This document shows positions 6,961 through 13,806 of a stretch of DNA of 15,549 nucleotides, piece after piece. Source of the DNA: Verrucomicrobiia bacterium (GTDB lineage: Bacteria > Verrucomicrobiota > Verrucomicrobiae > Limisphaerales > UBA11358); assembly GCA_030042375.1 (NCBI GenBank), contig JASHZU010000045.1, positions 1 through 15,549 of the forward strand, written 5' to 3'. Under the pieces are notes generated by a model that did no database searches, had not been told where the DNA came from, and saw nothing but the letters and a program-made list of their open reading frames with translations. Positions within the stretch are counted from its first letter, which is position 1, and each line of letters starts with the position of its first letter. The translations under genes and the position numbers were made by a program.

Positions 6961-7835
6961 AATTTGATTTCCATTCCGTCACAGGAAATTTCGATGCCCG
7001 CGCTCTCCACCATCCGCCGTTCGCGCGATGCTTTCCGCAAAATCGGATTTGAATTGTTTATGTGAGTGTAAATCTTATGCGGGACCTCCAGGCCGCGCAA
7101 CCATTCGAGGCTGCCGCCCCGACCGCTGATCGGCACATGCCCCATGTCGCGCGCCGTGCGTTTGGAAAGGCCCTGCAAAATCATTTCCCGTTCCGACCAA
7201 AACGTCCCGTCCACCATCAGGCAATCGCAGTCTTTCACCCATGCTTCCAATTTCTCGGTAATCGCGGGCAGCCCCGGAACATAAACACCACTTCGCTTGC
7301 TGCGCATGCCTTCGAGCCGAAGCGCAACGACCGTCCCCTGCGGCGGCGTGTGCGAATTATAAATCAGTTCTTTATCCGTTTCTAATTCCAAGGCGGTAAC
7401 ATGAATCCCGGCGATTTGAACCGGAAAATGGGAATAATGAATCCGACAATATTTTTCGAGGACCGGGAGCACCGGAAATCCACGGGTCAGCAAATCTTTC
7501 ACGCCCGCAGTACTAACGAGATGCTGCGACTTATCTTCACGCAACGAAAGCAGGCCGACGGTATGATCCATTTCTCCATCCGTCAGAATGACCGCCGCTA
7601 CTGGGCTGCCGCGCAATTTTTTACCGCGCGGGGCCAGCGGAGGGAACGAAGCGAATTGATAAACCAAATCGGGCGAAGCGTTCAGCAGGAGCCATTCTTT
7701 GCCATTATCAGAAACCGCGGCGGAGGATTGGGAAAGGAAGGTTCCCGACTTTCTGGCGGCGCGGCAATTGCGACAATTGCAGTTCCATTGGGGAATACCA
7801 CCGCCCGCAGCCGAACCAAGGATGCGTATTTGCAC
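6957..7835 (-). CDS. pqqB: PQQ biosynthesis metallo-beta-lactamase-fold protein PqqB
   Basis: 292 residues from a GTG start. PqqB has a metallo-beta-lactamase fold and is thought to hydroxylate the PqqE-derived Glu-Tyr dipeptide as an iron oxygenase. The N-terminus reads QIRILGSAAGGGIPQWNCNC, including the family's CNCxxC zinc site (Cys19, 21, 24). Later motifs are LLNASPDL, DGEMDHTVGLLSLRE, DGTFWSE, MGHVPISG and HINNSNPIL. GTG7835 is preferred over the TTG at 7868 because AGGG (7847-7844) lies 8 bases before it and the protein then begins exactly where known PqqB proteins do. It overlaps pqqC by ATGA and follows pqqA by 53 bases. Confidence 0.96.
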   Translation of the reverse strand: MQIRILGSAAGGGIPQWNCNCRNCRAARKSGTFLSQSSAAVSDNGKEWLLLNASPDLVYQFASFPPLAPRGKKLRGSPVAAVILTDGEMDHTVGLLSLREDKSQHLVSTAGVKDLLTRGFPVLPVLEKYCRIHYSHFPVQIAGIHVTALELETDKELIYNSHTPPQGTVVALRLEGMRSKRSGVYVPGLPAITEKLEAWVKDCDCLMVDGTFWSEREMILQGLSKRTARDMGHVPISGRGGSLEWLRGLEVPHKIYTHINNSNPILRKASRERRMVESAGIEISCDGMEIKL

Positions 7836-7843
7836 AAAATATA

Positions 7844-7847
7844 CCCT
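7844..7847 (-). promoter_or_regulatory. Ribosome-binding site deciding the pqqB GTG start
   Basis: On the minus strand AGGG is followed by eight bases (TATATTTT) and GTG. This is the clearest Shine-Dalgarno match near a start in the operon, and it argues against the upstream TTG. Confidence 0.6.
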
Positions 7848-7860
7848 GTACGGAGCAACT

Positions 7861-7906
7861 GCCAGCAACGCAACTAACTAACGCAATCTTACTTGCCGTT
7901 GCTGAC
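7861..7906 (-). promoter_or_regulatory. RNA hairpin spanning the pqqA stop codon
   Basis: On the minus strand GTCAGCAACG (7906-7897) pairs with CGTTGCTGGC (7870-7861): ten pairs including one G-T wobble, around a 26-base loop. Inside the loop GCAA and TTGC can pair as a second short stem. The 5' arm lies in the last pqqA codons and the 3' arm in the pqqA-pqqB gap. There is no T-run, so it is not a simple terminator. It may stabilise the pqqA 3' end or reduce read-through. The structure is seen; its function is inferred. Confidence 0.45.
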
Positions 7907-7966
7907 GTACGCAGTTACTTCCATGCACAGCGTGATTTCTTCAAAATCAGGCGTTACCCATTTCAT
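7889..7966 (-). CDS. pqqA: PQQ precursor peptide PqqA (25 residues)
   Basis: A 25-codon gene (ATG 7966-7964, TAA 7891-7889) in the gap between the M42 peptidase and pqqB. The peptide starts MKWVTPDFEEITLCMEVTAY and ends VSNGK. Glu16 and Tyr20 form the invariant E-x3-Y pair that PqqE crosslinks and that becomes the PQQ skeleton. MEVTAYVSN closely parallels the (F/L)EVT-Y-(I/F)(S/A)N end of PqqA from Klebsiella and other species, and the WxxPxF-like N-terminus is also typical. Position directly before pqqB, strand and length all match. The ribosome-binding site is weak (GAG nine bases before the ATG). The extra Cys14 is unusual. Confidence 0.95.
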   Translation of the reverse strand: MKWVTPDFEEITLCMEVTAYVSNGK

Positions 7967-8013
7967 ATTCGCCAACTCTATTGGAGATGATGACAAATTT
8001 CAAGGAAATTCTA

Positions 8014-9087
8014 TTAGATCTTCACTTTAAACGTTTCCCCGGCCTTCAACGATTGCGCAAAAGCGGCCAGTAACTCAGGGATTTTTTCCAAATCTTTTAA
8101 ATTCACCACTTCCACCGGCGAGTGCATGTAGCGATTCGGCAGGCTGATCAGCCCACTCGCAATGCCTCCGCGCGTCCAAAATACCGCGTCAGTGTCCGTC
8201 CCGCTGTTGTTGGACATCGCCTGGTGCTGCAGCGGAATGCGTCTGGATTTCGCAACCGCTTCGATTCGCGCCACGACCTCTGGATGATTGCAACCGCCGT
8301 GCGTGATGGCCGGCCCCTTGCCCAGTTTGACATCGCCGTGCTGCGTTTTGGCAAGGCTCGGATAATCCGTTGCATGCGTCACGTCCACGACGAGCGCGAC
8401 ATCCGGCTTGAGCGAATAAGCAATCTGCCGCACGCCCAGCAATCCGACTTCCTCCTGCACGTTGGACACGGCGCAAATCTCTGCCTTCAACTTAACTTTA
8501 GATTCCTTCAATATCCGCACTGCTTCCGCCACGGCAAAGGTGCCAATACGGTTGTCAAAGGCCCGCGCCACTGCCAAATCATTCCGCAGCAAATCAAATT
8601 CGTCCGCCAGCGTAATCGGATCTCCCACGCGCACGAGCTTTTCCGCTTCTTTGCGGTTTGCCACGCCGATGTCGATGAACAGCTCATGTATCTTGGGTAG
8701 CTTGGGTTCCTTGTCATCGCCGCGCATCAAGTGCGGCGCGACACTGCCCACTACACCTTTGACTGCGCCGCTCTTCGAATATATCACGACCCTTTGCGCC
8801 CGGGTAATGCCCGGGTTCACGCCGCCCATATTGCGAACGTATACGTATCCGTCATCCGTGATATAGTTGACCGTCATCGCGATTTCGTCCGCATGCGCGG
8901 CCAGCATCAACCGGGGCGAGCCGCCTTTGTTCAGCACCGCGACGCAATTGCCATAGGCATCCGAAAAAGTTTCATCGGCGAATGGTTTGACGTAATCGAG
9001 CCAGACGCGCTGGCCGCGGACTTCAAAGCCGGTGGGGCTGGGCGTATTGACCAGTGTTCGTAAAAATTCCAGGGATTTCTCTCGCAT
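8014..9087 (-). CDS. M42-family (TET-type) metalloaminopeptidase, FrvX-like
   Basis: 357 residues, full length. M42 enzymes are cytosolic, two-metal aminopeptidases that form dodecameric tetrahedral shells and trim short peptides from the N-terminus. Expected metal and catalytic residues are visible: His65 and Asp67 in AAHADE, Asp178 in AFDNRIG, the Glu212-Glu213 pair in VQEEVGLLG, Asp235 in VVDVTHATD and His322 in RYMHSP. NTPSPTGFE at the N-terminus is typical. The gene lies 57 bases after the receptor gene and 47 bases before pqqA on the same strand, so co-transcription with the PQQ genes is likely. The cluster has no M16-type pqqF/G or S9-type pqqH, so it is a candidate for trimming or recycling PqqA. 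That role is inference; a general peptidase is the default reading. Confidence 0.93.
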   Translation of the reverse strand: MREKSLEFLRTLVNTPSPTGFEVRGQRVWLDYVKPFADETFSDAYGNCVAVLNKGGSPRLMLAAHADEIAMTVNYITDDGYVYVRNMGGVNPGITRAQRVVIYSKSGAVKGVVGSVAPHLMRGDDKEPKLPKIHELFIDIGVANRKEAEKLVRVGDPITLADEFDLLRNDLAVARAFDNRIGTFAVAEAVRILKESKVKLKAEICAVSNVQEEVGLLGVRQIAYSLKPDVALVVDVTHATDYPSLAKTQHGDVKLGKGPAITHGGCNHPEVVARIEAVAKSRRIPLQHQAMSNNSGTDTDAVFWTRGGIASGLISLPNRYMHSPVEVVNLKDLEKIPELLAAFAQSLKAGETFKVKI

Positions 9088-9144
9088 AGGCGAAAAGCTA
9101 ATTGATTGAAGGCGGAATCTGAAGCATTAAATTCAGCCCCGCTT

Positions 9145-11313
9145 TTACCACGACCATGAAATCCCGCCATAGAAAGAGCGAGGATCGCCGGGATGAAAAA
9201 CCTGGAGCGGCGGCGGATACGCTTTCGCGCTGGAGATGGGGTCAACCGAGGCGGCATAATTTTCGTTCAACAAATTCCTGGCATCAAAGAAAATCGAAAA
9301 TCCTTTTCCCAGGTCCATTCCCATTTTGAATCCCAGCAACGCATTGGCCGGCGCATAAAGCGTGTTGGCGTTGTCAACGGGAATGTGCGTTATGACCCAG
9401 CTCACATTCGGCCCGGCGTAAAAACCCCAGGGCGTTTCATACATCAATTCCGCCTGATAGACATGCTCCGGCACGCCGGCAATCTGATTGTTGCCATAGG
9501 TCGGATTGTCACTGAAATGAAGATCGCTCAAGGTATAATCCTGCCTCAAGGTAAGGCTGTCGCCCGGATGCAACTTATTCGCCTTTACAATAATCGAATC
9601 CAGCAGCCGGATAGTCAGGCCGGCCTCAATCCCCTGGTTGATGGTATGGGGAATATTTACCCCGCCGACCTCCGTATCCGGCGGGATAAACAGATCCAGC
9701 AATTCGTCACGCACCCAGCTGCGGTAGAGAGATAATTCCCAATCGAAACGGTCATCCTGGCTCTGGCCCCGCGTGCCCACTTCCACCGTCCACGCACTCT
9801 GCGCGTTCAAAGGCGTAAATGTCTGGCTGGTATTGGGCCCTGTATCAAAATTAACCATGTCGTCAAAGGAAGGCGGCTGCCAGCTCCGACTGAAATTCGC
9901 GTAAATTTGGTCATGCTCGGTCGGTTCATAAATCACCCCGAACTTGGGATTAACCCCGCGCAGGGTGACATTGCCGGATTGGTTGCCGTCCACCGAATTG
10001 GTAAAATTATCGGTGAAGTTCCGCTGGACATAGGCGAACTGGATTCCAGTCACCAGCGAAAGTTTTTCCGTCAAATATTGTTGGTCTTGCGCGTAGAGAA
10101 CGGAGTTGAAAGACCATTCTACGTCCGCCCCGGTAAGTTGCCCTTCCTGCCCCTGGTTGTTGGCAAAGTAAGAATCGTCCTCCCTTTCCGCCGTCGGATT
10201 GTATCCTATTTGGAAGATATTATCCTGGCCCAAAATTTGGCTGTGCGTCGTTGAATTGAGCAAGCCGCCGAAGTCATTCGCAAAAAAGGTCCCGATGCCC
10301 TGGTTATAATAGTTGGTGATGTAGAGGTTGGGTTCGTAGGCGTTGCGATACCACCAATATGCCCCGGCGCTCGCTTCTTCCCAGCCGTTGTCATAAGCCA
10401 CCTTGTCGGCCAAGCGAAAATACCACCAATTTTTCTGAAAATCCTGGGAGATGGCGTTGGTCCCGGTCTGCTTTGGATTATTGTTCATTTGCGCCAGCGT
10501 AATTCCTCCGGGCACCTGGCGATCCGTCTGGTCGGCGATGAGATAAAACCGGTTTTCCACGTAGTCGCTGATTTTATATCCAAAATCGCTGAAAAGCATG
10601 TCTGTGTATTCACGGCTGTGGTCGCGCCAGCCATCGCGGTAACGGCCCGAAACAGAAATGAAATAATCAAAAGGTCCCTGAACTCCCCCGACAGTCGCCT
10701 GCCCGCGAAAAAATCCAAAACTTCCCCCCGTAAATCTAAGAGTCAATGGCGGCACATCATAGCCCGTATATGGAACAAAATTAACCGCGCCGCCTAAACC
10801 CAGCGCGCCGTACTGCAACGCATTGGCTCCGCGATAAACCTCCGCATACTTGATGGTACCCACGTCAAAGTCCTCCAAAATGATTTCGCCATCGCCCTGG
10901 TTGAGTGTCAACCCATCAATCAGATATTGTACCCCAATCGGCTCGTCCTCAGAAAATACTCCCGAGCCACGTATGAACACCTTGCTTACCTCTACATTAT
11001 TTTCCGAGAGCGTCACCAGGCCCGGAGCGTTTTGGAACAGGTCGCCCAGGCTGGAAGCGCGCCCCCGGTACATCGCGTCAGGGCCCTGGATGGTGAAGCC
11101 ACCGGGGATTTGCTTTTTATTTTCCTCAGCCACGGACATGGGAGGCGAGGTTAGCGAAGGCTTTCCTATAATCGTCATCGGAGGCAAAACGATTGGCGCG
11201 TTTGTAACTTCAGCAACGATTGGGGATGAATTGGTGGATTCTCCATGGGCAGCGGCCATCAGTTCGCAGGTCATGATGAGGACGGTAAGTTGAAATACGT
11301 GCCTGAGAATCAT
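9145..11313 (-). CDS. TonB-dependent outer-membrane receptor, PqqU/FecA-like family
   Basis: 722 residues from ATG 11313-11311. This start is chosen because it begins a signal peptide (MILRHVFQLTVLIMTCELMA, cut near AAHG); the open frame continues upstream without a plausible start context. A TonB-box-like MTIIG comes first, followed by the plug domain (FQNAPGLVTL, VFIRGSG, LIDGLTLNQGDG, EVYRGANALQYGALGLGGAVNFV). A 22-strand barrel is expected after it, ending in aromatic GGISWSW, the usual barrel signal. The segment RDGWRDHS followed by VPGGIT and NPKQ resembles, from memory, the region RDHS...DPGGLT...NPQQ of E. coli PqqU (YncD), which imports PQQ. That pattern also occurs in other FecA-like receptors. 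It is probably the first gene of the PQQ operon, so PQQ is the favoured ligand; a metal chelate such as a lanthanide carrier is the main alternative. Confidence 0.92.
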   Translation of the reverse strand: MILRHVFQLTVLIMTCELMAAAHGESTNSSPIVAEVTNAPIVLPPMTIIGKPSLTSPPMSVAEENKKQIPGGFTIQGPDAMYRGRASSLGDLFQNAPGLVTLSENNVEVSKVFIRGSGVFSEDEPIGVQYLIDGLTLNQGDGEIILEDFDVGTIKYAEVYRGANALQYGALGLGGAVNFVPYTGYDVPPLTLRFTGGSFGFFRGQATVGGVQGPFDYFISVSGRYRDGWRDHSREYTDMLFSDFGYKISDYVENRFYLIADQTDRQVPGGITLAQMNNNPKQTGTNAISQDFQKNWWYFRLADKVAYDNGWEEASAGAYWWYRNAYEPNLYITNYYNQGIGTFFANDFGGLLNSTTHSQILGQDNIFQIGYNPTAEREDDSYFANNQGQEGQLTGADVEWSFNSVLYAQDQQYLTEKLSLVTGIQFAYVQRNFTDNFTNSVDGNQSGNVTLRGVNPKFGVIYEPTEHDQIYANFSRSWQPPSFDDMVNFDTGPNTSQTFTPLNAQSAWTVEVGTRGQSQDDRFDWELSLYRSWVRDELLDLFIPPDTEVGGVNIPHTINQGIEAGLTIRLLDSIIVKANKLHPGDSLTLRQDYTLSDLHFSDNPTYGNNQIAGVPEHVYQAELMYETPWGFYAGPNVSWVITHIPVDNANTLYAPANALLGFKMGMDLGKGFSIFFDARNLLNENYAASVDPISSAKAYPPPLQVFHPGDPRSFYGGISWSW

Positions 11314-11415
11314 AATTGTGGCAGAAAATAACAAACCTTCCAATCGTAGCCATGGGCCCGTATAACAACCTATTCTGTGAGACCGCCCATTAGAACACAA
11401 AAGGCATGCCAAGTT

Positions 11416-11437
11416 ATATAGTCCATTAGTACTATAT
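11416..11437. promoter_or_regulatory. 22-base dyad upstream of the receptor-PQQ operon, candidate operator
   Basis: ATATAGT (11416-11422) and ACTATAT (11431-11437) form a 7-bp inverted repeat around 8 bases; 8 of 11 half-site positions match. It lies about 103 bases before the receptor ATG and 143 bases before the divergent lipoprotein gene. On the minus strand TATAGT and TATATAA within it could serve as -10 elements, so a bound protein could block a promoter. No known regulator motif is recognised. Confidence 0.35.
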
Positions 11438-11579
11438 TTTGGCTTGCGATCTATTTTGCAATTTATTTCGCTGCTTTTTCAGTGATCTTTGTGTGGAAAC
11501 TTTCAAGGCCTGCCATTTAATTAACTTGTTTTAGCCGATGGGCCACTTATGTTCTCCAGTGAACTTCAAATAAATATCT

Positions 11580-12038
11580 ATGAAGCATATCACCGCGTTA
11601 TCCTGTTTAGCCTTATTTTGCCTGGGTCTTTGTGGCTGTGCTACCAGCCCGCAATTGGAATCGCACCAGGCCATCGCCCGTGTGCTGGCTGAAAAGGGAG
11701 ATGCGAGTTCCCAGTGTGTCTACTATACGGTTGATGGGGAGGACATCGCCGGCCTGCAGATTCATGGCATAGAGTATGTGGACCTGATAAGGAAAATTGA
11801 CGTTTCCGCCTGTCCGGAGCCGTTTCGACAGGCATGGGCGGATTACTGCAATACCTGGGCGGAAAAAGAAAAAAAAGAAGATGCCGATGATGACAGTCTT
11901 GATCTTATCTCGACCTATAAAGGCGAGCTCAGCGATTTGCCCACGCTGCGCCGCTCGCTGGAAGCCTATGACACCAAACCAGCCTGGCAAAAATGCGAAC
12001 AAATTGCGAACGAATACGGTGTAAAAACGTCACAGTAA
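11580..12038 (+). CDS. Small lipoprotein of unknown function
   Basis: 152 residues. The N-terminus is a clear lipoprotein signal: MKHITALSCLALFCLGLCGC, with Cys20 lipidated after the LCG box. The mature part is small and charged, with an acidic/lysine-rich patch (EKEKKEDADDD, about residues 97-107) and a few cysteines (Cys46, 78, 89 and 139) that could form disulfides in the periplasm. No family is recognised. It is transcribed away from the receptor-PQQ operon, with 266 A/T-rich bases between the starts that may hold promoters for both. The signal peptide and intact frame support a real gene; any link to PQQ is only positional. Confidence 0.75.
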   Translation: MKHITALSCLALFCLGLCGCATSPQLESHQAIARVLAEKGDASSQCVYYTVDGEDIAGLQIHGIEYVDLIRKIDVSACPEPFRQAWADYCNTWAEKEKKEDADDDSLDLISTYKGELSDLPTLRRSLEAYDTKPAWQKCEQIANEYGVKTSQ

Positions 12039-12062
12039 TTATTTCTACAATAAGTCAGCCAC

Positions 12063-12098
12063 CGTTCTAATTGTTATTAATTATAGAGTTTTAGAACG
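12063..12098. other. Inverted repeat after the small lipoprotein gene
   Basis: CGTTCTAA (12063-12070) and TTAGAACG (12091-12098) form a perfect 8-bp stem around a 20-base A/T-rich loop, 25 bases after the lipoprotein stop. No T-run follows on the plus strand, so a terminator is doubtful. It could be a 3'-end stabilising structure or a protein-binding dyad. Confidence 0.35.
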
Positions 12099-12112
12099 AC
12101 GACTAATTCAAG

Positions 12113-12147
12113 AAAAAACGACTAAGTGGCCAACGCACAAGCCACTT
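12113..12147 (-). terminator. Probable intrinsic terminator of the menG-purU unit
   Basis: On the minus strand AAGTGGC (12147-12141), a 10-base loop and GCCACTT (12130-12124) form a perfect 7-bp stem, followed after AGTCG by six T (12118-12113). It starts 5 bases after the purU stop codon. The short offset of the T-run makes it moderate rather than strong. Confidence 0.55.
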
Positions 12148-12152
12148 TCAAG

Positions 12153-12986
12153 TTACACCTCCCTCACTACGCCCCAGTAAACATCCAGTCGCTTGCCTAA
12201 ATACAATTTCACCGCTTTGACCAGCACGTCCGCCTCGAGTTTTTGGCCGCGCGCGACAATTTCCTTGAGCGACATGCGCGGGCGAATCTGAAAACTTCCC
12301 TGTGCGATAATCGGCCCTTCATCCAGGCGCATCGAAACAAAATGCGCTGTCACGCCGGCGATTTTTACACCCTGCTCGTAAGCCTGGCGATACGCCTGCG
12401 GTCCCGGGAAACTTGGCAGCAGCGAGGGATGAATGTTGATGATTTTATTTTTATGCCGCCAAACGAAATTCGGCGAGAGGATTTTCATGAACCGCGCCAG
12501 CACCACAAAATCTATCTCATGCTCCTCCAGCAGCCGCAACGCCCGCGCCTCCGCCTTCGCGCGATCGGCCCAGGGAATGTAGACAAACGGCAACCGGCGA
12601 TTCTTCGCCCGCGCCGCAAAGTCCGGGTGATTGCCAATGACCAATGCCGGAGCCGCCTTCAATCGCTCCTCCATGAGCGCTTCAAAGCAGTGCGTCTCCC
12701 GCGTCACCATGATGGCGAAGCGCTGGCGGCGATTGTACTCGGTGAACCGCACCTTGATTTCCATCTCCAACTGCGCCGCCAACTTTGCCAGTCCGGCCTG
12801 GAGCGATTCCGTTTTCAACTCGCCGTCCTTCCACGATGCCTGGAGCGTCATGCTGAACTGGCCGCGCGTGACCTGTTCCTCCAGCGCCTCGATGTTCGCC
12901 TTGGCCTCGAAGAGCAAATTGGTGACGCGGGCCACCACACCCGTTTTGTCGCGTCCAATGACCGTGATGGTCGCGAGTTGCTTCAT
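12153..12986 (-). CDS. purU: Formyltetrahydrofolate deformylase
   Basis: 277 residues, matching the E. coli enzyme. PurU hydrolyses 10-formyltetrahydrofolate to tetrahydrofolate and formate, balancing one-carbon pools and supplying formate for purine synthesis. An N-terminal ACT domain (about 5-80, starting TITVIGRDKTGVVARVTNLL) precedes a formyltransferase domain with VIGNHPDF, VVLARFMKILSP, the catalytic NIHPSLLPSF (Asn184, His186) and LDEGPIIAQ (Asp222). NIHPS is the PurN-like form rather than the NIHHS more usual in PurU, but the ACT domain and length favour PurU. The start is ATG 12986-12984, which overlaps the menG TGA; the frame's upstream extension lies inside menG and is spurious. 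It probably shares a transcript with menG. Confidence 0.9.
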   Translation of the reverse strand: MKQLATITVIGRDKTGVVARVTNLLFEAKANIEALEEQVTRGQFSMTLQASWKDGELKTESLQAGLAKLAAQLEMEIKVRFTEYNRRQRFAIMVTRETHCFEALMEERLKAAPALVIGNHPDFAARAKNRRLPFVYIPWADRAKAEARALRLLEEHEIDFVVLARFMKILSPNFVWRHKNKIINIHPSLLPSFPGPQAYRQAYEQGVKIAGVTAHFVSMRLDEGPIIAQGSFQIRPRMSLKEIVARGQKLEADVLVKAVKLYLGKRLDVYWGVVREV

Positions 12987-13708
12987 ATTTTCCCCGACTT
13001 CCTCCCAAAATTGATCGCCATGGCGCCGCCAACGAAGTTGACGATTTGGACATCGGCCAGTTGCAGTTCGCGCATTTTTTCGGCCACGGCCACCTGCGCC
13101 GGGTAATGTTTGAGCGATTCGAGGATATAAGCGTAGGCGTCTGCCCGGCCGCAAAACAGCAGGCCAATGAGCGGCACGGAGCATTTCAAATGGGTGAAAT
13201 AAAGTTTCCGCCACAGGGCGTTGGCCGGTTTACCAAAGTCCAGTACCACGAGGCGTCCGCCCGGTTTGGCCACGCGAATCATCTCGCGCAATCCCGCCTC
13301 CCAGCTCGATAAATTCCGCAGGCCGTACCCCATCGTCACGGCGTCAAAGGAATTATCCGGAAAGGGAAGCTGCTCAGCATCGCCCTGCTGGAATTTTAAA
13401 TTTTGAGCTTTCAACTTCGAGTTTTTGTGCTGGGCCACTTCAAGCATTCGCGCGCTGAAATCCAGGCCGGTGACGTCCGCGCCAGCCCGGGCGAGGGCAA
13501 AGGCGATGTCCCCAGTGCCGCAGCACAGGTCCAGGGCGCGGTCGCCGGTTTTGACCCCGGCCAGGGCCACCGCCCGGCGCTTCCAAAGCCGGTGCAGGCC
13601 GAAACTTTGCAGGTCGTTCAGCAGGTCGTAACGGCGCGCGATAGCGGCAAAGAGGTCACCCACCCTGGCGGCACGCTCTTTGCCCGGAACGTAGTAAACG
13701 TTGCTCAC
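12983..13708 (-). CDS. ubiE: Demethylmenaquinone / 2-polyprenyl-benzoquinol C-methyltransferase
   Basis: 241 residues. This SAM-dependent enzyme (UbiE/MenG) adds the ring methyl group in menaquinone, and in some species ubiquinone, synthesis. It has a class I methyltransferase fold: the family signature FAAIARRYDLLNDLQSFGLHR near the N-terminus, motif I LDLCCGTGDIA (60-70), GLDFSARML (motif II), QGDAEQLPFPDNSFDAVTMG (motif III region) and the late GGAMAINFGRK tail. Menaquinone is the likely product if the host is a Verrucomicrobium, so menG would be the better name. The start is GTG (13708-13706), with no strong ribosome-binding site. Its stop overlaps the purU ATG. About 98 bases separate it from the divergent receiver gene. 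Confidence 0.94.
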   Translation of the reverse strand: MSNVYYVPGKERAARVGDLFAAIARRYDLLNDLQSFGLHRLWKRRAVALAGVKTGDRALDLCCGTGDIAFALARAGADVTGLDFSARMLEVAQHKNSKLKAQNLKFQQGDAEQLPFPDNSFDAVTMGYGLRNLSSWEAGLREMIRVAKPGGRLVVLDFGKPANALWRKLYFTHLKCSVPLIGLLFCGRADAYAYILESLKHYPAQVAVAEKMRELQLADVQIVNFVGGAMAINFGRKSGKI

Positions 13709-13806
13709 ACCAGCAGTTTAACGGGGTGTTTAGCACTATTTAAAGCCCATAAATAACTTTGCGAAAAAGGGCCATTTTTGGTACGAAAGCAGCTTGCATT
13801 AGCCTG

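Noticed and set aside
7836..7868. TTG at 7868 as the pqqB start
   Set aside because: It adds 11 residues absent from PqqB proteins; GTG7835 has AGGG at good spacing and gives the canonical N-terminus.
12987..13214. N-terminal extension of the purU frame
   Set aside because: It lies entirely within menG in another frame and reads as Arg-rich noise; the ACT domain begins right at ATG12986.
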